55,862 nucleotides of DNA, taken from CAYZBF01 sp964476585 (GTDB lineage Bacteria; Hydrothermota; UBA3072). Where the stretch lies: contig CAYZBF010000012.1 of assembly GCA_964476585.1 (NCBI GenBank), positions 1-55,862 of the forward strand, read 5' to 3'. Within the stretch, counting starts at the first letter, position 1; each line of letters starts with the position of its first letter. The notes below the pieces were generated by a model. The model saw only the letters and a list, made by a program, of their open reading frames with translations. It was not told the DNA's origin and ran no database searches. A program made the position numbers and the translations under genes. Shown piece after piece: positions 15,989-24,161 of this stretch.

Positions 15989-16555
15989 TTGAGTTTTTCA
16001 GGAAAAATTCTATCTATTCAACCAAGAATTAGATTGATGAGGTCTTTTGACGAATCAGCTCATACCTATTTAGGCTATAACATCTATCTGAGTGGAACTA
16101 TTGAAGGAAGCCCCGAAACAAGTTTTATAATAGCAATAGGAAAAGGAACTCAAGCAAAGTTCCTTTTTAGAAAGGGCGATAGTATTAAAGGTTTAGCTTT
16201 GCTGGTTCAAGAGCCCCGTCTTGAGATTGCTCAATATTACAAAATAAGTGCCCTAAAACTTCTAAAAAGAGAGAACAATGAGGTAAGAATAACTGAAATA
16301 CCTCCATTTACCGGTATACCACCAACTCTTCCAGAATATAGGGAACGAGGTTACCGTCGGTTATTCATCAGAACTTATAAAAATAAATGTTGGCAGTGTA
16401 TCTGGGGATGTAAGATGGCAGTGGAGATTATCAAGGATCACTGGAAACCTCACTTAAAACATTATCGCACAGAAACATTTTGTTATGGTCCTCGTGATTG
16501 CAAGTTGTATGTAGCTGGAAGCAAAAGGCCTTCAAACCCCTTGCTAAAGGTTTGA
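15989..16555 (+). CDS. Uncharacterised protein with C-terminal Cys/His cluster
   Basis: Function unknown. The N-terminal ~110 residues (LSFSGKILSIQPRIRLMRSF, then LGYNIYLSGTIEG and AIGKGTQAKFLFRKGDSIKG) look beta-rich and OB-fold-like. The C-terminal part carries CWQCIWGC and TETFCYGPRDCKLY, a likely metal site of five cysteines plus nearby histidines. I recall similar cysteine-rich tails in uncharacterised proteins of anaerobic thermophiles, but I cannot name a family. The start is uncertain: GGAGGAG (15970-15976) points to ATG 15981, whose frame stops after three codons. The protein frame needs TTG 15989 (used here) or TTG 15968, or a frameshift. Confidence 0.6.
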   Translation: MSFSGKILSIQPRIRLMRSFDESAHTYLGYNIYLSGTIEGSPETSFIIAIGKGTQAKFLFRKGDSIKGLALLVQEPRLEIAQYYKISALKLLKRENNEVRITEIPPFTGIPPTLPEYRERGYRRLFIRTYKNKCWQCIWGCKMAVEIIKDHWKPHLKHYRTETFCYGPRDCKLYVAGSKRPSNPLLKV

Positions 16556-16587
16556 TTCCAGCCTTCACTGGGCGGTATAATCCGACC

Positions 16588-16615
16588 TTGACAAATAGTG
16601 GTAACGTGATAGATA
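16588..16615 (+). promoter_or_regulatory. Possible promoter for the saccharopine-pathway genes
   Basis: A perfect TTGACA at 16588-16593, then a poor -10 (TAGATA at 16610-16615, 16-base spacer). The predicted start is near 16622, only a few bases before the ATG at 16627, and no Shine-Dalgarno is visible. The transcript may be leaderless or nearly so. Confidence 0.35.
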
Positions 16616-16626
16616 TATGAGTGATT

Positions 16627-17928
16627 ATGAAGCGATGTATTGGAATAAGGCGAGAAGACAAAAGTATATGGGAAAAGAGAACACCTCTTACTCCTCATGA
16701 TATAGTATTTTTGAACTCTAATCACTCTATAAAAACAATCGTACAGCCCTCCTCAATCAGGGTATTTTCGGATAAGGAATACATAAAGGCGGGAGTGGAA
16801 GTATCTGAAACTCTTGATGTTCCGCTGATATTGGGAATCAAAGAAATTCCAATGGATTTCTTTTTGGAAGATAAAACCTATGTCTTCTTCTCACATACGA
16901 TTAAAGGTCAGGAATATAATATACCGATGTTAAAACGAATGATGGAAATGCATGATACCTTGATAGATTATGAATGCGTAAAGGACGAGAATGAGAATCG
17001 TTTGATAGCCTTTGGCAAATATGCAGGTATTGCAGGAATGATTGAATCTCTCTGGGCAGCAGGTAAGCGACTCGAATGCGAAGGTTACATAACCCCCCTC
17101 CTTCATCTAAAACGCTCCATACAATACCCCTCACTATCTCATATGGAGGAGGACACTGCAAAGATAGGGAGGGAGATAACACAGAAGGGGTTCCCGGAAG
17201 AACTTGCTCCCTTTGTCATCGGTATAGCTGGTTATGGTAATGTTTCAGGAGGTGTACAAGAACTGCTTAGTTACTTCCCTCTCACTGAGATTGAACCAGA
17301 AGACCTCGAAAGCCTTGAGGATAATCCTCACACACTATACAAGGTTGTGTTTAAAGAAGAACATCTCGTTCGGAGAACGGATGGGGAAAGCTTTGAGCTC
17401 CAGGATTATTATGAGAATCCCAAACATTATGAAGGGATATTCTACAGATACATTCCCTATATTTCCATCTTTATAAACGCCATCTACTGGGAAGAAAAGT
17501 ATCCGAGGCTCATAACAAAGGAGTACTTGAGAGAGAATTATAATAAAGAAATGGTAAAGCTAAAGGTGATCGGAGATATTAGTTGTGACATTAAAGGAGC
17601 GATAGAATGCACCATAGAAAGTACAAAACCAGACAACCCAGTATATGTATATCATCCGGAAAAGGAAACAATTCAATATGGTGTTGCGGGAGTTGGTCCT
17701 GTCATTATGGCTGTAGATATACTCCCTTCTCTGCTCCCACGAGAATCTTCAATCTATTTTAGTAATATTCTAAAAGATTTCATTCCCCAAATCGTAAGTG
17801 CATCTTATCCAGTAGATTTTAATAAATGCACTTTACCTCTTCATATAAAGAGAGCCGTTATTCTATATAAAGGTGAATTGACCCCTCGTTATCAAAATCT
17901 AAGTAATTTTTTAAGGAGACCGGATTGA
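16627..17928 (+). CDS. Lysine-ketoglutarate reductase (saccharopine-forming)
   Basis: Resembles the N-terminal half of the animal/plant bifunctional enzyme AASS (LKR/SDH), which joins lysine and 2-oxoglutarate into saccharopine using NADPH. Family marks: IGIRREDKSIWEKRTPLTPH at the start, FFSHTIKGQEYNIPMLKRM, FGKYAGIAGMIESLW and the Rossmann-like VIGIAGYGNVSGGVQELL. From ATG 16627 it has 433 residues; a GTG at 16621 is an alternative. The next gene, two bases after the stop, encodes the matching second half, so the two activities are separate here instead of fused. The pair probably degrades lysine; a biosynthetic direction cannot be excluded. Confidence 0.85.
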   Translation: MKRCIGIRREDKSIWEKRTPLTPHDIVFLNSNHSIKTIVQPSSIRVFSDKEYIKAGVEVSETLDVPLILGIKEIPMDFFLEDKTYVFFSHTIKGQEYNIPMLKRMMEMHDTLIDYECVKDENENRLIAFGKYAGIAGMIESLWAAGKRLECEGYITPLLHLKRSIQYPSLSHMEEDTAKIGREITQKGFPEELAPFVIGIAGYGNVSGGVQELLSYFPLTEIEPEDLESLEDNPHTLYKVVFKEEHLVRRTDGESFELQDYYENPKHYEGIFYRYIPYISIFINAIYWEEKYPRLITKEYLRENYNKEMVKLKVIGDISCDIKGAIECTIESTKPDNPVYVYHPEKETIQYGVAGVGPVIMAVDILPSLLPRESSIYFSNILKDFIPQIVSASYPVDFNKCTLPLHIKRAVILYKGELTPRYQNLSNFLRRPD

Positions 17929-17929
17929 A

Positions 17930-19288
17930 ATGAAAAAGGTACTAATTCTTGGTGCTGGAATGGTTGCCAAGCCTATGGTTAAATACCTTTTAGATAAAGG
18001 TATTAAAGTTACGGTTGCAAGCAGAACCCTCTGTAAAGCGGAAAATTTAATAGGTGGACATTCAAATGGGAAAGCACTTCAATGGACTGTTGACAGGAAA
18101 GATGTCCTTCGTAAATTGGTGGAAGATGCAGATTGTGTAGTTAGCTTATTACCTTATACTTACCACGTTGAAGTAGCAGAGATTTGCTTGGAATACAAGA
18201 CCGATATGGTCACTACCTCTTATGTAAGCAATGAAATGCAAAACCTTAATGATAAGGCTAAGAATAAAGGAGTGCTGCTGCTAAATGAAATAGGATTAGA
18301 TCCCGGCATTGATCATATGTCGGCCCAGAAAACTATTGACTACATACATAACCAGGGGGGTACTGTTATTGCCTTCCATTCCTATTGTGGATCACTACCT
18401 GCTCCTGATTATAGCGATAATCCCTTTAGATATAAGATTGGATGGAGTCCACGAGGGGTTGCCCTGGCAGGAGGAAATAACGCGAAATACCTGAAAGACG
18501 GAGAAGAGGTTATAATTCCCTCTAAAAACCTATTTGGACACTATTTTAAGATGGATATTGAGGGAATTGGTATGATGGAGGTTTATCCTAATAGAGACTC
18601 AATACAATATCTAAGCAAATATAATATAAAAGAGGCTAATGAGATATTCAGAGGAACAATAAGATACCCGGAATGGTGCGATCTTTGGCTCCTTATTTCG
18701 AGACTTGGACTTCTTGAAACAGAAGAAAAGAACCTCTCAAATCTCACCTATTCGGAATTCATCAAGGGTTTGACTAATTCTGGTGAGGACAACCCAAGAA
18801 AAGCAGTGATGGATTATCTCGATTATAATCCACCTGAGAAAGCACTTGATAAACTCCAGTGGCTGGGCTTATTTTCTAATGCAAAAACTGGTATCGAAAA
18901 AGGTGGGAATATTGACGTTCTTGTTCTCCTGATGAAAGATAAACTATCATATAAAGATGGTGAGAAAGATATGGTAATCCTTCAGGATGAAGTCGTAGCA
19001 GAAATAGGCAGTGAAAAGTCAATTTTTATTTCAAAGTTGGTAGATCATGGAACGGTGGGAAAAGATACAGCAATAGCAAGGACTGTCAGTCTTCCTGCTG
19101 CCTGTGCTGTGTATCTAATTCTCGAGGACAAAATAGAGGAAAAAGGAGTATGTATACCAACTGACCCTGACATCTATGAATCTGTCTTAGCTGAGTTGGA
19201 AAATGTTGGTATTAAACTACAAGAGAAAAGAAAACCATCAGGAAGGCAATTTGGACTCGATTCAAAAGATTTTGTGACCGCAGGATAA
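17930..19288 (+). CDS. Saccharopine dehydrogenase (glutamate-forming type)
   Basis: A 452-residue protein of the saccharopine dehydrogenase family. The N-terminal nucleotide-binding fold is KVLILGAGMVAKPMVKYLLDKG. DADCVVSLLPYTYHVEVAEI, NEIGLDPGIDHMSA and YCGSLPAPDYSDNPFRYKIG are typical of the glutamate-forming enzymes and of the C-terminal half of AASS. It would split saccharopine into glutamate and 2-aminoadipate semialdehyde. AAGGAG lies 11 bases upstream and one base separates it from the preceding stop. No aminoadipate-semialdehyde dehydrogenase is in the window, so the pathway would have to continue elsewhere. Confidence 0.9.
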   Translation: MKKVLILGAGMVAKPMVKYLLDKGIKVTVASRTLCKAENLIGGHSNGKALQWTVDRKDVLRKLVEDADCVVSLLPYTYHVEVAEICLEYKTDMVTTSYVSNEMQNLNDKAKNKGVLLLNEIGLDPGIDHMSAQKTIDYIHNQGGTVIAFHSYCGSLPAPDYSDNPFRYKIGWSPRGVALAGGNNAKYLKDGEEVIIPSKNLFGHYFKMDIEGIGMMEVYPNRDSIQYLSKYNIKEANEIFRGTIRYPEWCDLWLLISRLGLLETEEKNLSNLTYSEFIKGLTNSGEDNPRKAVMDYLDYNPPEKALDKLQWLGLFSNAKTGIEKGGNIDVLVLLMKDKLSYKDGEKDMVILQDEVVAEIGSEKSIFISKLVDHGTVGKDTAIARTVSLPAACAVYLILEDKIEEKGVCIPTDPDIYESVLAELENVGIKLQEKRKPSGRQFGLDSKDFVTAG

Positions 19289-19390
19289 ATCTATTATCAT
19301 GAATCAGATTGGAAACTCATCTGCTCGGATAAATAGTTAATCAGATAAACAATATATTTACCAAGTTTAAAAACTAATAAAGGAGGCATT

Positions 19391-19888
19391 GTGAAAAGAA
19401 TTGCAGTATTCATCGATGTCCAGAATATACAACAGGTTTTTGAAAAACAGGGCGCAGAAATTAGATACGATAGACTGAAAGAATATTTAATCAAACGTTA
19501 TGCGAAAGAAGACGGAAAAATAATAAAATTCTCTGCATTTATTCCATTTAGACAAGCTGACGAGAACAGGCTAAAACTTATAGACGCTATCTCGCTTATA
19601 GGTTACAGGGTTCTAAGCAAAGCAGCAAAAGACAGACCTGATGGCTCTGTAAAAGCTAATATGGATATCGAGATGGCTTTAGAAATAGTAATGAACTCAG
19701 AATTCGTAGACGAAATCGTCATTATTACAGGAGATAGTGATTTCGAACCCCTTATTCATTTCCTAAGCAGAAAGGGGAAAAGCGTCCTCCTGATTGGACC
19801 TGGAAGAGGTCCGACTGCGATTGAAATAATAAGAGCATCAGATGAATTTGAGAATTTAGACGAAATTGATGACGTTGTTCTAAAATAA
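19391..19888 (+). CDS. NYN-domain (LabA/DUF88-like) protein, probable RNase
   Basis: A 165-residue single-domain NYN protein of the PIN-like nuclease superfamily. The acidic active-site strands are visible: AVFIDVQNI near the N-terminus, KANMDIEMALEI in the middle and VIITGDSDFEPLIHFL later. LabA/DUF88 members are putative RNA-processing nucleases. It starts with GTG 19391, with AGGAGG at 19381-19386. No membrane segment. It lies between the saccharopine genes and tRNA-Asn and appears to be a separate unit; its own promoter was not found in 19289-19380. Confidence 0.85.
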   Translation: MKRIAVFIDVQNIQQVFEKQGAEIRYDRLKEYLIKRYAKEDGKIIKFSAFIPFRQADENRLKLIDAISLIGYRVLSKAAKDRPDGSVKANMDIEMALEIVMNSEFVDEIVIITGDSDFEPLIHFLSRKGKSVLLIGPGRGPTAIEIIRASDEFENLDEIDDVVLK

Positions 19889-19890
19889 AC

Positions 19891-19918
19891 TTGACAAAAC
19901 AAAAGAACTAATTATGAT
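19891..19918 (+). promoter_or_regulatory. Promoter of tRNA-Asn
   Basis: TTGACA at 19891-19896, a 16-base spacer and TATGAT at 19913-19918. Transcription would start near 19925, two bases before the mature tRNA. Confidence 0.7.
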
Positions 19919-19926
19919 ATTATCAT

Positions 19927-19998
19927 TCCTCGGTAGCTCAAAGGAAGAGCACCTGACTGTTAATCAGGTGGTTGCAGGTTCGAGTCCTGCCCGGGGAG
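19927..19998 (+). tRNA. tRNA-Asn (GUU)
   Basis: Complete cloverleaf of 72 bases. The acceptor TCCTCGG pairs with CCGGGGA, with one T-G pair. The D stem is GCTC/GAGC. The anticodon stem CCTGA/TCAGG encloses CTGTTAA with anticodon GTT at 19959-19961. The T arm GCAGG-TTCGAGT-CCTGC is perfect. CCA is not encoded. Confidence 0.97.
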
Positions 19999-20019
19999 AT
20001 TTCAAAAAGGACATAAGGG

Positions 20020-21120
20020 GTGAAGTTTTCTAAATACTCAAATACCCTTAGGGTTCTATTAAATGTTTTTTTGGCCCTCCTCTATCTCTATCTATTCCTT
20101 CTCGGGATTGAACTCTTCAGTAGTTCGCTTAAAGGGTTAGGAATTGGCTTTACCAGAGCGCTTATACAGACCACCAGCAATCCAATCCTTGGACTTTTTA
20201 TTGGCGTATTCGCTACAACAATTATTCAATCGAGTTCTGTTACTACCTCTCTCACTGTGGGTTTCGTTGCCGGAGGAACCTTAACAGTACGCAATGCTAT
20301 ACCCATAATTATGGGGGCGAATATCGGTACAACGATAACCAATATGATTGCCTCATTAGGTCATTTTTCGGTTGAGCGAGAATTCAATAATGCATTCCCT
20401 GCAGCTATTGTTCATGATATTTTTAACCTCCTTTCAGTCCTTATATTATTACCACTCGAGATATTATTTCATCCCATAGAACGAATATCTGGATTCTTCA
20501 CTGATCTTCTGTGGGGCAAAGGTGGGGTTACCTTTGAATCACCTCTTGATCTGGTAATTGAACCTGTAGCTCATAAAATAATGAGTATAACCAGAGGACA
20601 TCCTACTATATCCGTCATATTAGCTTTCTTTCTCGTCCTTCTTGCCATAACCCTTTTTGTTAAAACACTCAGAAAAGCCTCGGCAGGTAAATTCGAAACC
20701 CTGATTGATCAGTACCTCTTTCGAAACGCACTTACAGCAGGATTGCTTGGATTGGGGCTTACTGCATTTGTTCAATCAAGCTCGGTTGTAACCTCTATTG
20801 TAGTTCCTCTTGTTGGAGCGGGTATACTAAGTATAGAACAGATCTATCCATATACATTAGGGGCCAATCTGGGAACAACGGTAACTACCATTCTGGCATC
20901 CCTGGTTACAGGAAACGTGAATGCTATCAGGGTTGCAATCTGCCACTCTCTTTTTAATACATTTGGTATTATGATATGGTATCCATTAAGAAAGATTCCC
21001 ATCTTCCTTGCAAAAAAGATAGGCTATCTACCAGGAAGGAAAAGATTCCTTGCATTTATTTATATATTACTTATATTTATTATAATACCCGGATTATTTA
21101 TTTTCTTCTTAAGGAGGTAA
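20020..21120 (+). CDS. Na+/phosphate cotransporter (NptA/PF02690 family)
   Basis: A 366-residue integral membrane protein with about eight to nine hydrophobic segments. The family's two inverted repeats are clear: TTIIQSSSVTTSLTV near residue 69 and TAFVQSSSVVTSIVV near residue 250, each followed by a GANIGTT or GANLGTT motif. Members import phosphate with sodium. The start is GTG 20020 with AAAGG nine bases upstream, 21 bases after tRNA-Asn. The next gene, two bases after the stop, is a PhoU-like protein; the two are often found fused or adjacent. Confidence 0.93.
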   Translation: MKFSKYSNTLRVLLNVFLALLYLYLFLLGIELFSSSLKGLGIGFTRALIQTTSNPILGLFIGVFATTIIQSSSVTTSLTVGFVAGGTLTVRNAIPIIMGANIGTTITNMIASLGHFSVEREFNNAFPAAIVHDIFNLLSVLILLPLEILFHPIERISGFFTDLLWGKGGVTFESPLDLVIEPVAHKIMSITRGHPTISVILAFFLVLLAITLFVKTLRKASAGKFETLIDQYLFRNALTAGLLGLGLTAFVQSSSVVTSIVVPLVGAGILSIEQIYPYTLGANLGTTVTTILASLVTGNVNAIRVAICHSLFNTFGIMIWYPLRKIPIFLAKKIGYLPGRKRFLAFIYILLIFIIIPGLFIFFLRR

Positions 21121-21122
21121 AT

Positions 21123-21785
21123 ATGTTTAAGAAGTTTTTGAATTTCTTCAGAAAACCATCTCTTATGAAAGAAGCAGAAGAAAGCGTTTTAAATATGCTA
21201 AATATTGCTTATGATATGTTTCAGTATTCAATGCGAGTTGTAATAGAGAAGGAAAAGGAGAAGGAAGATATCTATGAAATTGATCGAAATTTGAATAAAT
21301 TACAGATTAAGGTAAGGAAAGATGTATTAGAACACCTCGCTATCAATCCAGCACAGGATATCATCCCTTCGCTTATACTCACAACTATAGTGATTGATAT
21401 AGAGAGAATTGGTGATTTCTCTAAGAATCTCATCGAACTATCTCATAAATTTCCCAAACCTCTCCATGGTAAGTATATGGAAAAAATTAAAACTTTGGAA
21501 GGGAGGGTTCAATCAAATTTCATAAAGGTCATAGATGTCTACAAAAATCAAGATAAGGAACTCGGGAGTAAAGTTATGAGTGAACTGGTTCTTATCTCTA
21601 AAGAGTGCCAATCAACACTTGAGGAACTAGTAGACTATGAGCATTTATATCTTAAGGAGGGAATAATCTATGCACTCCTCCTAAGATACCTAAAAAGGGT
21701 CAGTGCCCATCTAAAAAATGTGGCTTCCAGTGTAGTCAATCCATTCCATCGATTGGGCTACAAACCTGAGGAACTGACAAAGTAA
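21123..21785 (+). CDS. PhoU-like protein
   Basis: A 220-residue all-helical protein with the two PhoU metal-binding motifs in degenerate form: IVIDIERIGDFSKNLIEL near residue 100 and LRYLKRVSAHLKNVASSV near the C-terminus. PhoU domains downregulate phosphate uptake. The frame extends upstream inside the transporter gene, but ATG 21123 is preferred because AAGGAGG lies at 21111-21117 with a five-base gap. Cytosolic. It probably controls the adjacent Na/Pi transporter, since no pst genes are in the window. Confidence 0.88.
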   Translation: MFKKFLNFFRKPSLMKEAEESVLNMLNIAYDMFQYSMRVVIEKEKEKEDIYEIDRNLNKLQIKVRKDVLEHLAINPAQDIIPSLILTTIVIDIERIGDFSKNLIELSHKFPKPLHGKYMEKIKTLEGRVQSNFIKVIDVYKNQDKELGSKVMSELVLISKECQSTLEELVDYEHLYLKEGIIYALLLRYLKRVSAHLKNVASSVVNPFHRLGYKPEELTK

Positions 21786-21789
21786 GCGG

Positions 21790-22485
21790 ATGAGTATTAT
21801 TTTCTTGACCATCCTCTCTATCACCATTCCAATAAATGAAAGACTGAAATATGGCGGCTTTTATGGTCCATTTAGGGTTGGAAGTTCCTATATGGAAATA
21901 CGCGGGGTGGAGAGATTTAAAGAAAAACCAGTATACATTATAGAAAGTTCACAGAAAACAGAGGGAATCTTCTCGTTATTCTTTTATCTGGATGATTTTT
22001 ACTGCTCTTATGTTGACACTGGTTCTTTCTCAAGTTTGCGATTCATAAAAAAGATTCATGAAGGTCATTATAAGAATGAAGTTACACTTGATTTTGAAGA
22101 TGATTCTGTCTTCTACAGTAATGGTGAAAAAACCTGCAAGATTCCCGAGGCAAAGGATATCTTTGCTTCTTTATATTATATGAGAACTATGAATTTCTCC
22201 TCGGGGGATACATTAAGGATACCCTTTTATTCATCCGGGAAAAACCACAAAATGGTCGTTCCTGTATCGGGTCCTTATTGGGTCAAAGTCCCGTTCGGGA
22301 AATACGAAACATATTTACTCACACCCGATGCCCCTGGAGGAAAGATATTTGGATCCAGTGATCCTATAAAAATCTGGGTGTCCACAGATTCCTTCCATAT
22401 GCCTGTAAAGATCCAGAGCCGTTTGGCATTCGGAACTGTTAGTTTTTTGTTGGAGAGTATAGAATCAAAAGGAGAAAAGAAGTGA
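21790..22485 (+). CDS. DUF3108-like exported protein
   Basis: A 231-residue protein with a short hydrophobic N-terminus (MSIIFLTILSITIP), consistent with export. The body is beta-rich. LKYGGFYGPFRVGSSYMEIR, then DDFYCSYVDTGSFSSLRFIK and the C-terminal PIKIWVSTDSFHMPVKIQSR, follow the pattern of DUF3108 envelope proteins, which are lipoprotein-carrier-like beta structures. Molecular function unknown. It starts four bases after the phoU stop and overlaps manC as GTGA, so it is cotranscribed with both. Confidence 0.65.
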   Translation: MSIIFLTILSITIPINERLKYGGFYGPFRVGSSYMEIRGVERFKEKPVYIIESSQKTEGIFSLFFYLDDFYCSYVDTGSFSSLRFIKKIHEGHYKNEVTLDFEDDSVFYSNGEKTCKIPEAKDIFASLYYMRTMNFSSGDTLRIPFYSSGKNHKMVVPVSGPYWVKVPFGKYETYLLTPDAPGGKIFGSSDPIKIWVSTDSFHMPVKIQSRLAFGTVSFLLESIESKGEKK

Positions 22486-23510
22486 TCTACTCTGTAATCT
22501 TGGCTGGTGGGAGCGGCGAACGATTCTGGCCTTTATCCAGAAAAGAAAAACCCAAACAATTTCTACCTATATCAGGTGATAAGCCTCTCTTATTGCAGAC
22601 CAAGGATAGAATACTGGAACTCTCCACTTCAGACAATATTAAGGTTGTAACAACAGCAGAGTTAGCCCAGAAGATTGTGCAACTTGGGTTTAGTAAAAGC
22701 AATATAATAATAGAGCCTAAAGGTATGAATACTCTATATGCTATTGGCCTTTCAGCTACGAAACTTATGGCTTTAGACAAGGATGCACTTATGTTAATAT
22801 TACCCTCTGATCATTGGATAGCTGATAGCAAGGAATTCATTTCAATAATAAAAAGGGGAATAGAATGGGCAGAAAAGGGTTATCTGGTAACATATGGGAT
22901 AGTTCCAACGAGGCCGGAAACAGGCTATGGATATATTGAGAAGGGATTAGAGCTTGATGATAGAATTCTGAAGGTAAAAAGATTCACAGAAAAACCGAAT
23001 ATAAAGAAAGCTACCTCTTACCTAAAAAGTGATAATTACCTGTGGAATAGCGGTATTTTTCTATGGAAAGCGCATGCGATATTAGAAGAGATTGAAAAAC
23101 ACCAACCTCGCCTATCAGAAGCGCTAAACGCGCTCATGGAGAATCCTTCGGATGAGAATATTGAATCATTCTATAGGGTGGGCACACCAATCTCTATCGA
23201 TTATGGAGTGCTGGAAAGGAGTAAGAATGTCCTAGTGGTGGTTTCCGAGTTTACCTGGGACGATATTGGAACATGGAACTCTTTAGAACGGATTTTTAAA
23301 AGTAAGGAGAGCGGAAATATTGAAATAGGAGTTACACATTCAAAAAACAGCCATAATAATATCTTTTACGCTGAGAGTGGCATTATCGTAGCAAAAGGTC
23401 TAGAGAAAATGATAGTGGTTCACACAAAAAACGCAACTTTGATAATACCAAAATCTGATGCTCAGGAGGTGAAAGAAATTATAAAGCACCTCCCTGAGGA
23501 ATATAGATAA
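22482..23510 (+). CDS. manC: Mannose-1-phosphate guanylyltransferase
   Basis: A 342-residue nucleotidyltransferase making GDP-mannose from GTP and mannose-1-phosphate. The pyrophosphorylase signature VILAGGSGERFWPLSR and PKQFLPI, then LPSDHWI, GYGYIEKGLEL, RFTEKP and LWNSGIFLWKAH are all in place. It lacks the C-terminal phosphomannose isomerase domain of bifunctional enzymes. The start is GTG 22482 with AGGAG upstream, overlapping the DUF3108 stop. GDP-mannose may feed the glycosyltransferases at 9136-12735 as well as cell-surface sugars. Confidence 0.94.
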   Translation: MIYSVILAGGSGERFWPLSRKEKPKQFLPISGDKPLLLQTKDRILELSTSDNIKVVTTAELAQKIVQLGFSKSNIIIEPKGMNTLYAIGLSATKLMALDKDALMLILPSDHWIADSKEFISIIKRGIEWAEKGYLVTYGIVPTRPETGYGYIEKGLELDDRILKVKRFTEKPNIKKATSYLKSDNYLWNSGIFLWKAHAILEEIEKHQPRLSEALNALMENPSDENIESFYRVGTPISIDYGVLERSKNVLVVVSEFTWDDIGTWNSLERIFKSKESGNIEIGVTHSKNSHNNIFYAESGIIVAKGLEKMIVVHTKNATLIIPKSDAQEVKEIIKHLPEEYR

Positions 23511-23584
23511 AAGGATCAACTATGGATAATAGCCCGGATTTCGCTCCAGTGCAAGATGAAAAATGCAGGGGAAGATAAGGTTTA

Positions 23585-23665
23585 GGATTTGTGGATTGGG
23601 ATATAGTTAATAAAGGCAATGCTAAAGTGTGGTTCTCTATACTAAAATTTCCAACCCCTAAATCC
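23585..23665. repeat. Imperfect inverted repeat in an intergenic gap
   Basis: GGATTTGTGGATTGGG (23585-23600) and the complement of CCAACCCCTAAATCC (23651-23665) are alike apart from about three mismatches, with 50 bases between. It lies in the 195-base gap between manC and the SPOR gene, which holds no gene. Possibly a degenerate MITE-like element. Confidence 0.35.
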
Positions 23666-23705
23666 CAAATTCTACTTTATGGTAAAACAATAAAAGGAGG
23701 TATTA

Positions 23706-24161
23706 ATGAAATATTTTGTTGCTATACTTTCAATCGTTCTTTTACTCCCATTTGGTTGCGCAAAACGTCAGGAAGTAAGTCAGGAACCGCCATCGGAAAA
23801 TGAAATAACATTCGAAGAAATCACAGAGGACACTACCGAACTTTCCAAAATTACCTTTGAAGAAGAGCCTAAAGAAAAACCAGAAGAAACGCCGGGGGTA
23901 AAAACAACAGAAGTTACAAAGATACATGGGTTCAGAGTGCAGATTGGAGCATATAAAAACGAAACTGCAGCCAAGCAGGAAGCAAAGAGTGCCCGAATAG
24001 CCCTTAGTGAGGATGTATATATCGAGTATATTATACCCTACTATAAATTAAGGGTTGGAAACTTCCTCGCTAAAAGTGACGCAGTAAGCTATATAAGACA
24101 GGTTATAAATAAAGGATATAAAGGAGCTTTCATAGTAGAGACCACTATTATTGTTGAATGA
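23706..24161 (+). CDS. SPOR-domain lipoprotein
   Basis: A 151-residue protein. The signal sequence MKYFVAILSIVLLLPFGC ends in a lipobox, so Cys18 would be lipidated. A ~55-residue acidic, proline-rich linker follows. The C-terminal ~75 residues are a SPOR domain (HGFRVQIGAYKNETAAKQEA to GYKGAFIVETT), which in other bacteria binds denuded peptidoglycan at the division site. AAAAGGAGG precedes the ATG. The stop overlaps rdgB as ATGA. Likely envelope or septal function. Confidence 0.88.
   Translation: MKYFVAILSIVLLLPFGCAKRQEVSQEPPSENEITFEEITEDTTELSKITFEEEPKEKPEETPGVKTTEVTKIHGFRVQIGAYKNETAAKQEAKSARIALSEDVYIEYIIPYYKLRVGNFLAKSDAVSYIRQVINKGYKGAFIVETTIIVE

Noticed and set aside
20976..21122. Long N-terminal extension of the PhoU-like protein
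   Set aside because: It is out-of-frame sequence of the Na/Pi transporter; AAGGAGG supports ATG 21123.
23591..23803. Plus-strand ORF of 70 codons before the SPOR lipoprotein gene
   Set aside because: It overlaps the SPOR gene in another frame, which has a clear signal peptide and SD; the ORF has no recognisable feature.
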